Positions 40,843 through 53,785 of a stretch of DNA of 64,000 nucleotides are shown here, in pieces. The position numbers and the translations under genes are program-made. The notes beneath the pieces were generated by a model, which saw only the letters and a list, made by a program, of their open reading frames with translations, ran no database searches and was not told where the DNA came from. Each line of letters starts with the position of its first letter. Positions within the stretch are counted from its first letter, which is position 1. The stretch lies in NCBI GenBank assembly GCA_963930775.1, contig OZ005694.1:11238899-11302898 (forward strand), given 5' to 3'. The stretch is from Cliona cf. orientalis (Eukaryota > Porifera > Demospongiae > Clionaida > Clionaidae).

Positions 40843-43051
40843 TCACTTGAAGACAGTGTTGAGCTGTTGCGTTACCCTGATGAAAGTCGTTCGTCTGCTC
40901 AGTTCCTTGAGTTTCTGTGCCCCGACGTAGGTACATGTCGATCTTACTCCTCCCAGGATGTCTTGAATTGTGCCATTGATGTCTCCTCGATACTCTATCT
41001 CCACCGTCTTACCTTCACTAGCTCTGCATCCACATAACAGAAGACAAGAAAAGTTGAAAACACTGCACTAGGCTCCATATTAGTATCATAGCAAGATGGA
41101 GGCTTGGTGGATGTGGACAGATCGTGGATCAATATGGAAGAACCACTTGCGAAAATATTAACAGGTCCCCGAAACCCAAACCCTGTCACGCTAACGTGAA
41201 AATTTGGAGTCGTTCGTCCATATAGACCCCAGATGGTCCCTGTGTGATAATCACGATCCGCTCACTCACCTGTAGTCGGCCACGCCTCCATGGTACTTGT
41301 TCATGGCCGTGCTGGAGCTCATTCCGTAGAAGAGCTTGTATTTCTTCCCGTCCTTTGTGATAATGTTTCCCCCGCTCTGGTCGTGGCCGGCAAGCATACC
41401 GCCAAGCATCACAAAGTCAGCCCCCGCCCCAAACGCCTTGGCAACGTCACCAGGGCAAGTGCAACCACCATCCTAGAGGGAACAAACGGTTTAATACGCG
41501 TCAAAATTTAATAGCATTCTGAATTTCACTTTAAAAATCATGAGTGATAGATAGCGATCGCTTCTTGCACATATTTAGCAAAAATAATATTATTGTGAAC
41601 ACGTATAATACACGTAAAAATTAATGCTCGATCGCGGTGCGTACACGTACGCATGTGCACAGTCTACAAAAACGACCTCGCATGAAGGGAAGTTCGGTGA
41701 TCAATCGCACGAGGTGCATATATGCACATGCTCGATCGTGAAGGAAGGCATTCGAGCGAACGAAGCGATGATATCGACGGTGATAAATGTAACAGCTTTG
41801 TACGAAATGAGAGCCATAGTATGCCTACTATTGAAGATATTTTAGTCCACCTGTAATTTCCACAGTCTTAATGCTGGAATATTCAACTTACTGATACAAT
41901 GTGACCTCCGAGTCCATGGGCTGCATCAGCACACTCCATGACAGCGCTGAGCTGAGGGTACCCAACGCCTGTCTTCTTGCGAGTAGTACACACAGATCCA
42001 GGACCTATACCAACCTGCATAAGCGTGTGAAGCGTTTTTATGATCGTACAGGGAATAATATTTATAGGGAAAGCAGGACCTTGATGATATCAGCTCCACT
42101 GAGTATCAACTCTTCCACCATCTCACCAGTCACAACGTTGCCAGCCTGAAGGAGAGAGAGAGAGAGAGAGACTCTAAAGAGGTGCTCACACTATTACCAG
42201 ACTGACCATGATGTTGTGTTCAGGGAAGTCTTTCCTTGCCTGTCTCACCAGTGTAACAAAGTGCTCTGAGTAGCCATTGGCAACGTCGAGGCAGATGTAC
42301 TTCACCTTTGGTACCCTAGCCACTATCTCCTTTAGCTTGGCGTAGTCTTCTTGGCCACTGCCTGAGCTGATGGCTATCTTCCCCAACACGTCAGGGTGCT
42401 GCTTGGCAAATGCTGTCCATTCATCAACAGAGTAATGCTTGTGCACACAAGTAAAGAGATCATGCTGGAGAGAGGGGAGGGAGGGGCCAAAATGTGAAGG
42501 TATAATGCACGTTCAGCATACATGCATTGTGGTAGCTCACAGATCATAGCTGGTAACCGGGGGCAACCACACATCTCGGGCTCACCTTTGCCAGCTCAAC
42601 TGCCGACTCAAATGTGCCGACTGTGTCCATGTTTGAGGCAACGACTGGGACACCACAGTAATGCTGTTTAGAGTTACGAAATATAAACTCTCTATGCAGG
42701 GACACCTGGAGAGGGAGGAGAGAGGAGAGAGAGGGGGCAGGGGGAGGATGCCCCCCAGCTGTATGTAATCAATTTTGTTGCATACACGATACTAAGAAGT
42801 ACTGATGTATGGAGGGGCTGACATACTGAAATAATTGATTTTTAATAACAAATATTATTATTATTATTATCGCATTTCATGCATTTGAAACAAATTGTAG
42901 TATGAAATTATACGTGCAGCTGTCAATCATGTATGATCATAGATTATGCGATGAGGTCGCTTACATCGGCTCTTGACTTGAGCGTGCTTCGCTTCGGTCG
43001 AACTAGGACGTCCTTGAAGTCCAGCTTGATGTCGGAATCTAGGCGAGGCAT
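40843..43051 (-). CDS. GMPR: GMP reductase
   Basis: Converts GMP to IMP with NADPH in purine salvage, cytosolic. Exons are 43051-42967, 42705-42586, about 42463-42208, 42147-42079, 42014-41893, 41473-41271 and 41024-40843. The start [20 protein letters not shown] is the family N-terminus. NMDTVGTFE follows, then the catalytic loop [20 protein letters not shown] with the active-site Cys. The flap and C-terminal parts are LFYGMSS and [20 protein letters not shown]. The protein ends TVFK, slightly shorter than vertebrate GMPR/GMPR2. It lacks the CBS domains of IMP dehydrogenase, which supports GMPR over that relative. It is head-to-head with NGDN, about 100 bases apart. Confidence 0.94.
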
Positions 43052-43150
43052 GGCTGCGCAGACGATGCAAGGGGCCGGGGATAGCAGTATTCCTGGTAAA
43101 GGTCGTCAGCACATGGTCGAATTAGGTGCGCTATATTTGGAATATTCCAT
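43052..43150. promoter_or_regulatory. Bidirectional promoter region, GMPR / NGDN
   Basis: About 100 bases separate the two start codons, so both 5' UTRs must be very short or overlap. The sequence is GC-rich on the GMPR side. Confidence 0.6.
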
Positions 43151-45863
43151 ATGGACAGTATGGAGGACGTAAGTTGGTCATTTTCTGGCTCTAGCTAACT
43201 TTACCTGCATGCGATTGATAGTCTGATATGATGTATATGCAGGTAATCGGAGCTGATCTTCCAGAGCTGGTCCGCATTGCAAATGAAATCACCTCCAAGG
43301 TACATGTAGCTGGCTTCATATCAAAAGAACACATACGTACAAGTCTATACTGATGTATGATCGTTGTGTTTGTTTAGTGTGGTGAAGCTGATGATCTTGT
43401 GAAGGGATTGCAGGAGAAGGTAGCGGCCTCTTCTGATGTCAGTCGAGAACATGGGCTCAGTCTGCTTGAGCTCAAGCATCAGCTAATGCTCAGGTCAGAC
43501 CCAACACTTCAGTATCCTCTGATGTCTGATTCATGCTGTATTGATGTTCTCCACAGCTATGTGATCAACCTAGTGGAGCTCATGCTGATAAAGGTTGAAG
43601 GTCAGTCTCTTGTGAATCATCCAGTGGTGGGTAGGCTCACAGAGATCAGAACGGTGAGATCTTTAGCTCTCTCTCGTGCATTGTGATCTATCATCATAGC
43701 TAGCTGAATGCAATGCAACATACACACAGTGCTTTGATGTTTTATTGTTCTGTTTGTGTGTCTATAAATACAGGTGATGGAAAAGATCCGTCCAATCGAC
43801 CACAAGCTGCACTACCAGGTTGATAAGCTGATTAGGATGGCCACAAGTGGCGTATCAGGTGAACTCTGTGCATGTATGCAGCCAATGATTAGTATCATAA
43901 TATTCACGAACATCTCCCCTCCTCCCCTCCCCTCCCCTTCAGTGCCAGCTGGTGACCCTCTATACTTTCGTCCTCAACCGTCCCAACTAATCTCCAAACT
44001 GAAAGATGATAAAGGAGATAACGATGGGGCTGCCTCATCAGACTCTGACGTCGCTGATGGAGAGGAGGATGAGGGTAGGGGAAAGGGACAGGTCTATGTT
44101 CCTCCAAGGGTGGTGGCCGTCCCCTACGATGACGACAAGGAGGAAGGTCGAAGGTCAAAGCACAAGAGGTCACGTGGATCCGTACTTCAGGAACTAAAAG
44201 ATGAACTTTCTGATGCTCCACTTGAGCTCAAGGTGTGGCGTATTATGTAAAATAGGGTATTATGATGTCTAATAATATTATTGTGTTCCTTTTGCTGCAG
44301 ACGTCTGAGGTAGGTCTTCGCCGAAAGAGAGATGTGGAAGAAGAGAGGGAAAGAGAAAGGTGAGAGTGTCAGTTTAGTGGTGTGTTGGTTAGTTAATCAC
44401 CGATTTCTTCGCTGGTACGTACAGATTTGAAGAGGATCAGATGAACCGAGTTGCTAGGAAACGGGTAAAGAGAAGTGGGCGTGGCATTGGCGATAGTCTC
44501 AATGAAGTGACGGATTTTTCTGGCCTTGAGACTCTACTGGATCAAAATGTATGTTATTATACGAAAAATATTTTTCAGACGTTCATTTTTCTTATAATTA
44601 TAGTCCGTGTCCTAACCTGGAAGGCATAAAAGATGCACTCTTCTACACGATTGGTCAGAATTGCAGTGCCATGTGCACAAACAAGGGTGGCCATAGAGAT
44701 GCATTCTCGCCGGAATGAACGGCGCGAAGCACCACGCGTTTCGAGAGGCCTGCTCAGCAGGCCACTGCCACCGAGCCTCGAGCGAAGTGAGAGACGAGGT
44801 CTGTTCTTCGTCATAGCCTGGTAGTAGATTCGACATTGCAGTGGCGAGTTCGAATATTGCTATTGACCTGCATTGAGGGGTGTGGTCTACGAAGTAATAC
44901 TAATAGGTTCAAAGTTCATACTGCTGCAGCTATAACGATTGACTTATGTACAGTACAGCTAGGGAGATTAGATTTTCTGTGAGCTTTAATACTGTGAATA
45001 ACTCATGCACATTAGCCATTATTCCAGGATTGTGACATCAAACATAATTGGTCATGTCGCTTCCATCTGCGCATGCGCACGGTACTAATGGACAATCTTG
45101 CACAGGCAGGATCTGTTTATGCATGAACTATGTTTTGTGAGCATGTACTATTAATAGATGATCTAGCCACATTGTCCCATGATTGTGACATTAAACATAC
45201 TTAGTCTTGTGAAATTAAAAAAAAAAAATTCTAATCCCATCCTCCCGTCGACCTTCCAAGCTCTAGGCTGGAACGTTGGTCAGGGTACACTGCAGACATT
45301 ACTGCAGCCAGTTAGGCTTCTGTGTCACAGCCACAGGGGACCGAAGTCAGCCTATGGTGGATTACCAAGCTTTATCCAGGATGGTGGGTATTCAAGGGAG
45401 GAACCTGGGCGACCCCTAAGCCATATATGCCCAGGACCATGTGCAGTTTTCAGCTGCGGATGCCAGAGGGAGTACCGCTGACATCGTCTAGCCCCGATAG
45501 TCCCTACCGGAAATCGCTATTTATTGAGCTGGGACAGGGGGTAGCAAAACGCGTATGAGTTTCCATTGGAATGTACATGCCGTCACGTGACGTAATTAAG
45601 AGCTATGAATATCATTAACTACACACCGCAGCATGCCAAAGTGTATCTCAGCAACGGAAAGAGCTATGGAGATGGAAAATCAAAATGTAGCTCTTGATCG
45701 GATGAAAGCAGCTACCATGGTCCTAAACATGTTAGACTATGTCATATTCATACCAAGTTTCTTCAAAAACACTTATCTTTGTATTACAGAAATAGTTATG
45801 GAACTGCAACAAAGACCAAAATGTAGCTCATAATCAACTGTTTCAGACAATCGGTGTCCTTAC

Positions 45864-45894
<31 letters not shown>

Positions 45895-46343
45895 TTACTG
45901 TGAACAACTCATGTATATTTGTAATTTTTATTTAACATTATCCCATGGTTGGTATATCAAACATACTAAGTCTTGTTTATTTAAAATAAATTATCTTGAC
46001 CAGAGATGACACTTATTTTCTGATAGGCTGTATAATTATAGTTGTGTAATAATATCTGACATGATAATAATAATTATGATGAATGTTTTTTGCTCAGGAG
46101 GAGGAGAGTCTTGGGAGACCAAGGAAGACAAGAAAAACATCAAAGAAGAAAGGTTGTGGAAATGCGTTCAAGTATAATGCTCACGTCATGCATAATAGTA
46201 AACATACTCAGGTGCCAAGAAGAGAAGATTTAAACGAAGAACTTGACTTATCAGTTGATGTTACTGTGCACATCTTTTGCTCATTCATCTTCAGTGAAAT
46301 AATATTATTATTTTTGCTAAAACTAATTATTAGGCAGCAATAA
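43151..46343 (+). CDS. NGDN: Neuroguidin (Sas10/C1D family, ribosome biogenesis)
   Basis: A nucleolar Sas10/Utp3/C1D-family protein of the small-subunit processome, also described as an eIF4E-binding protein. Exons are 43151-43168 (MDSMED), about 43243-43300, 43378-43493, 43557-43653, 43774-43858, 43943-44232, 44301-44359, 44425-44548 and 46098 onward. Landmarks are GLSLLELKHQLML, EIRTVMEKIRPIDHKLHYQVDKLI, DPLYFRPQPSQLISKL, an acidic stretch, YVPPRVVAVPYD, and TDFSGLETLLDQN. The last exon gives the expected basic end (RPRKTRKTSKKKG) and then runs on to a stop at 46343. That extra tail does not resemble the family, so the true end may be nearer 46160 through an unseen splice. ATG 43160 is an equally good start. 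The last intron is 1.5 kb and repeat-filled. Confidence 0.88.
44549..46097. repeat. Repeat-filled last intron of NGDN
   Basis: It contains three diverged copies of a TACTGTGAA(T/C)AACTCATG ... GACATNAAACATA sequence, near 44988, 45140-45225 and 45893-45990. A perfect 17-base palindrome, GGCCTGCTCAGCAGGCC, lies near 44749-44765. A G+C-richer block at 45240-45560 has no recognised similarity. It is probably a composite of nested, degraded mobile sequences. No transposase was recognised. Confidence 0.55.
45864..45892. repeat. Poly-G tract of about 29 bases
   Basis: An uninterrupted G run inside the NGDN intron. Unlike the tracts at 7504, 35926 and 47176, it is on the wrong strand to serve the host gene's acceptor. 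Its exact length may be an assembly estimate. Confidence 0.85.
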
Positions 46344-46504
46344 TAATAATTAATTTTATACACACAATGTCATACACTAATTATTCTACTCTCTACATGA
46401 CTGCACAGCAAGTAAAAAGTAACCATAGTTGGCACAGATCGAGTGTTGTTCACACTGGTTTGTCTAGCATGTTAGTCTTTCACTGTTCTGCTTGAATTGG
46501 TAGA

Positions 46505-47570
<1,066 letters not shown>

Positions 47571-47707
47571 CACAACTCTTCTTCTCCAGCGAGAAAAGGT
47601 ACAGGGTCACTCCCAATTTGTTTCCAATTATGGGAATTTGAAAGAAATATTTTCCTGTCCATGTGGCGGTTCGCGATCAAGCTTGCTAGCTGTGGCGTGT
47701 TACCGCG
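47571..47707. promoter_or_regulatory. Bidirectional promoter region, PDCD6 / SF3B3
   Basis: 137 bases between divergent start codons, with CpGs near the SF3B3 end (CGCGATGC). No core motif recognised. Confidence 0.6.
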
Positions 47708-50700
47708 ATGCATCTCTACTCGTTGACTTTGCAGAAGGCTTCGTGCATCACACAAGCCATTCATGGAAACTTCTCGGGCACGAAGACGCAAGAGGTGATC
47801 GTTGCGCGGGGCAAGACGATCGAGATTCTTCGTCCAGATCCCAACACCGGCAAGGTCCACTCGGTGCTATCTGTCGATACATTTGGACTGGTCAGGTCGA
47901 TCGCTCCGTTTAGAATGACTGGAAGTTCTAAAGGTGCGTGCTGTGTGTTTAAGGTCTCTGCATGCTCGCGATCGAGAGATATTCTGGAGAATGTTATAGT
48001 TTTCTAAATAATGCGCACCTCCCACCTTGCAGACTACGTGGTTGTTGGCAGTGATTCGGGACGGATTGTGATTCTCGAGTACAATCCTCAGAAGAACCAA
48101 TTCATTAAAGTATGTTGATGATCAAAATTATAGTGCAGATCACGCTGCGTATGTATCTACATGCACATGCACAATCGTCAAGATTGCCAAGCTCTGCCTC
48201 ATTGAAACTATGGAATATTATTGACATGATCATAAGTAAATTTCTCTCTATTTTGCACATAGGTTCACCAGGAGACGTTTGGAAAGAGTGGTTGTCGTCG
48301 GATTGTCCCTGGCCAGTACCTTGGTGTTGACCCCAAAGGTCGTGCCTGTATGATAGGAGCCATTGAGAAGCAGAAGCTTGTGTACATCTTGAACCGAGAC
48401 TCGTCGGCTCGCCTGACCATCTCCTCTCCCCTTGAGGCACACAAGGCACACACCATCGTACACCACCTCGTAGGCGTTGATGTAGGATTTGAAAATCCAA
48501 TGTTTGCCTGTCTGGAGCTCGACTATGAGGTAATAATTGGCTCTGGCTAACTACATGTACATGTTCCAGTGCATCATACTCTCTCTCCCTCCCTCCTTTC
48601 ATCTCTCTAGGAAGCTGACAATGATCCAACTGGAGAAGCTGCTCAGGTGGCTCAGCAGATGTTGACCTTCTATGAGTTGGACCTTGGGCTCAACCATGTT
48701 GTTCGTAAGTACAGTGAGCCGCTTGAGGACACAGCCAATATGCTCATCTGCGTTCCCGGGGGCAACGATGGCCCAAGTGGCGTACTCATCTGCTGTGAAA
48801 ACTACCTCATCTATAAGAACTTTGGTGACCAGCCAGATCTCCGCTGCCCCATTCCTCGAAGACAGCATGACCTAGATGATGCAGAGAGAAGCATGCTGTT
48901 TGTTTGCAGTGCAACACACAAGACAAAGGTGAGAGGATGGAGAGAAACTCTCAAGCTGATATCTGTAGCTTGATATTAAACTATTATCCAGGCTATATAA
49001 ATTATCCGGTTTTTTTGTTTTCTCTCTCTCGACAGCACATGTTCTTCTTCCTTATTCAAACGGAGCAGGGTGATATCTTCAAGGTTACCTTGGAAACGGA
49101 TGATGATATTGTAAGTGACTTTTCCCAATGCTTTTTGTTTTCAAAGTGACCTAAGCGCAACATGTGAGGTTGCCGTGGAGATTTTGGTGATGTCATTCCT
49201 GTCCTTTGACCTTTGATACCCCATACTTTGTTGATCTTTTAGTTTCATATCCTTTAGTTGTGTTAGTTCAGTAGCTAATCACTTCTCTGCAATCAAAAGC
49301 TGTCCTCTCTTCTCCCTAGTCACTCAGTCTGGTCAAACGTAAACTTTCTGACGTTGCATGTGGACTATGCACCCAACCCAGCTCTGTATACTGTTCCTGA
49401 ATCCTTTTTTAGAACTGTTTCCTTTTTTCAAAATTTACCTTTCAATGATAAATATTACTGAGTTATCTTGGATTAAAGTATGCATTCAATTTAGCCTGCT
49501 CCAAGGATCTCCATGCATCATGTATGTACACTGTAGTAGGTACATTGCTATAGGATAGAATTAATGGTATTAAGCTCTCCACCCCCACCCCCCCCCCTCC
49601 TCCTCAGGTGACAGAGATTCGCATCAAGTACTTTGACACAGTTCCAGTGGCTGCTTCGATGAGTGTGCTAAAGACAGGATTTTTATTTTGTGCTTCAGAG
49701 TTTGGAAATCAGTGAGAGACTCCTAGTAGTACCTTCACTCCACAGTATTTACATACTTAGATTTTTGGCCCCACCTCAAAAATTGTAGAAATACTGCTTA
49801 TGCTCTTTCTCCCTCTCACACACACACACACACACACGTTCTCCCTCTGTTTCAGCATGCTGTACCAGATAGCTCATCTTGGTGACGCTGATGGTGAGCC
49901 AGAGTTCTCCTCTGCCATGCAGCTAGAGGAAGGAGAGACCTTCTTCTTTGCGCCTCGACCTCTGAAGAACCTTGTTCAGGTGGATGAGCTTGAGTCTCTC
50001 TCTCCCATCATGTCCTGTCAAATTGCTGACTTGGCAGGTGAAGACACTCCCCAGCTCTACGTGGCCTGTGGGCGTGGTCCTAGATCATCTCTCCGAGTAC
50101 TCAGGCACGGTCTGGAGGTGAGTAGGTCACATGATCACTCTTACGTGTTTGGTATTCGATTTCTCCTTGTGGTGTGCATTAGGTTACTGAAATGGCTGTA
50201 TCTGAGTTGCCAGGCAACCCGAATGCTGTATGGACTGTTAAGACAAATATTGCAGGTGTGTGGAAATAGAGTGTACTCTGATGTTGGGCTAGTGTACTCT
50301 GACATGTTATGCCTACTCTGATGTTGGTAGTAGGGCTGATGTACATGTACTGCAGTTAAACTTTCCCCTTTCTACATATTTGAGTTTGTTATAGTACATA
50401 ATAATATTATTATCATGTACTATACAACACTGCCTTGACAGACAGATGTCTTGGCGGCTGTGATAATTTATTTCTCTTGTTTTTGTGTGCACCCAAACTG
50501 ACCTTTTGACCCCTCCTTCAGATGAGTATGATGCATTTATCGTCGTGTCGTTCACTAACGCTACTCTTGTCCTCTCGATCGGTGAGACCGTTGAAGAGGT
50601 CACGGACTCTGGGTTCCTCGGAACCACGCCCACTTTGGCCTGCTCTAGGCTAGGGGATGATGCTCTCATTCAGGCAAGTACACATCCGTTTCACAATGCT

Positions 50701-52740
50701 TTGGGTGTGTGCTATTTTTAGCCACTTTACTGTCAGTCTATATTTAGTACATATAGTTCTAATTTGTCATAGTACCACAAATTATTGCATAAACCCTTAC
50801 TAGAATGAAAGTATGTCCCTATGCAAGCAACTCTCTCTCCCTTATACCTTAGGTTTACCCTGACTCCCTTATACCCTTAGGTTTACCCTGACTCCCTTAC
50901 ACCTTAGGTTTACCCTGACTCCCTTACACCTTAGGTTTACCCTGAGGGTATCCGTCATATTCGAGCTGACAAGCGTGTGAATGAGTGGCGAACTCCTGGT
51001 AAGAGGTCTGTCGTTCGCTGTGCTCTGAATGAGCGTCAAGTGGTGATCGCACTCACGGGAGGAGAGATAGTCTACTTTGAGATGGACGCGAGTGGACAGC
51101 TGAATGAGTACACAGAGAGGAAGGAGATGAGTAATGACGTCGTCAGCATGAGCCTCGGCACTGTGCCCCCCGGGGAGCAGAGGTCAAGGTTCTTGGCGGT
51201 GGGTCTGGCTGATCAAACGGTCAGGATTATATCTCTGGACCCATCCGTAAGTAGGATCGAGTACTTTATCTCTAGCGGAGAAAATTTAGAAATTTTTTTT
51301 GTTGCAGTAATGCATGCATGCATGTCCAAGTAGTTGTAGAAAGGATGTTGAAAATTAAAATGTGTTTTTATTATTGTATATGATTTTGCCAGGACACCCT
51401 TCAGCCGCTGAGCATGCAGGCCTTGCCAGCAACTCCAGAGAGTCTCTGCATTGTTAAGATGGGGGCAGAATCAGACGAAGGAGAAATGGGCGGGGCCACG
51501 GCTGCAGGTGGCTTGTTTCTAAACATTGGTCTCCAAAATGGAGTTCTGCTTCGTACTGGGCTGGATCCAGTCACTGGAGACCTCTCCGACACTAGAACAA
51601 GGTGAAGCATGCTCGACATACCTCCAAACATACTTTGACACTGTGCAATTTGTGGGCTACATGTTTAATAACTAACTGCTGTGTAGCTGTGAAGATGATC
51701 ACAGCCCTTGCCTTGCTGGCCACTATGCCTCAGGCAATCCACATATTCGTGGTATAGTCAATTTCATTGTTGTCATTAAGTGTTTTGTAGAATACACAAA
51801 TTTACGTACAAATCTGATCTGGAGTGCTTACAATGTCCATAATAATAATAATATTATTCTAGTAGTTCTGTCTGTGATCTGAAAAGTTTTCTGACGATAA
51901 TTGCCAATTCATTATTATTAGATCTTAAGTAATGAAATAATATTTTGATGGTGTCCAGGTATATTGGTACTCGTCCCGTGAGGCTGTTTCGTGTGATGAT
52001 GAACCACTCAGAGAGTGTGTTAGCCGTCTCTAGTCGCTCCTGGCTCAGCTACATACACCAGTCGCGCCTCCATCTTACACCACTCTCTTATGAGGTCGTT
52101 AATTAGCTATCGAATGAGAGGGGCTGAGGTACTTATTACTTTGCAATTTTCCCCTAGGTACTGGACTACGTTTCAAGCTTCTCCTCAGAGCAGTGTCCAG
52201 AGGGCATTGTCGCCATAGCAACCAACACCCTTCGCATCCTCTCACTAGAAAAGCTTGGTATCATATTCAACCAGGTTGCCACGCCCCTTCAGTACACCCC
52301 TCGGAAGTTGGAGGTTCATCCTCCGACGGGTAACCTGGTGCTGATTGAGACGGACCACCGAGCCTTCACAGAGGCCAGCAAGGCACAGCGGAAGCAGCAA
52401 ATGGCAGAGGAGATGGTTGGGACGGCCGGGGAGGAGGAACAGGAGGCAGCGGCACAGGCGGCAGAGAGCTTCCTCTCTGAAGAACTACCAGAGACAGTGT
52501 TTGGAGCAGCCAAGGCTGGGCCAGGCATGTGGGGGTCGTGCCTCAGGATCATGCACCCAACCGAGGTAGGGAGGAGGGGGTAAATCTTGTGCTATAAGAA
52601 AGAATGTAATACTGTAAAGATAATCTTCTGTTTTTACTATCCATTTGTAGTGTGGTATATATAGCTACATGTATATAGCTGTTTTGAGTTTGGGTTTGAT
52701 GAAACATGCTATGCAGTGTCATGTGTATACTTGGTGACTT

Positions 52741-52784
<44 letters not shown>

Positions 52785-53562
52785 GGGAAGACTCTAGATT
52801 TGGTTCAGTTCTCTCAGAATGAGGCTGCTTTTAGTGTGGCTGTCTGCACATTTGCCTCTCGTAGTGATACGGAGTGGTATGTTGTCGTTGGAACGGCAAG
52901 TCACATGACCCTCAGTCCGCGTGCTTGTTCGGGAGGAGCTCTGGTCCTCTTCAAGTTGAGCCCAGATGGAGTGAAACTAGAGCACGTACACACGGTAAGC
53001 AGATATGTGATATTTTTGGAATAAGTTGATTATTGCACGTGGAAGTGATGTCTTGGCATGTGTATGTGTTCAGGTGACCATGTGCATTGGGTTCTAGTGT
53101 TAGTGAATTCTCTGACCTAATAAACATACATAGCTACTGTGAAAGATTTGAGTTGAGTAGAGTTATGAGGTCATCCTTGCAGATGGTTTAGCGGGTGGTG
53201 ACACTGAATTAGCTAAGGCCAGTAGCCAGGCAGCGTGCAGAGACTCCCTCACTTGGAGACAATACATGTGCTGTGTCAGCAAAACACAAGCCATCTTCTG
53301 TGCTAATGTTGGTTATGAATGAATGGTTAGTGCGGGCTGTCAGGGTAGTTTACTAGCTGATTTTGAATAAGATAATAGCCACAATGCTCACATATCATTG
53401 ACTCAATTGAGCATTATGTAATGTTAGCTAATTCTGCATCACTGGGTTTGCCACCTGTTGCAGCCTACCTCTCCTGGTATAGTGCTGTGGATTTCAGCTA
53501 GTGAGTGGGTCATGGTTATGTGTTATGCATTCCCCAGCTGGTTTGTTGACATTTTGTGTTCC

Positions 53563-53604
<42 letters not shown>

Positions 53605-53754
53605 CTCGTGAGTGACACGATGCTCTGATACTGACTGACATGGAGAAGTGTTTGCAAAATTGCATGTTCAGGTTCACAGTTATTGATAGCATGTGTGTAC
53701 ACAGTTTACTCGTTAGTTACCTTATTCATTTCTCTTTCCTTCTCTGTTTCCCTC

Positions 53755-53785
<31 letters not shown>

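Noticed and set aside
45179-45560. Open frames in the NGDN intron considered as a gene or transposon protein
   Set aside because: Short overlapping frames with no recognisable domain, no splice support and repeat-like surroundings. Left as unknown sequence.
50842-50946. Regularly spaced repeats considered as a CRISPR-like array
   Set aside because: The repeats are head-to-tail without unique spacers, inside a conserved animal gene intron, and contain the acceptor junction.
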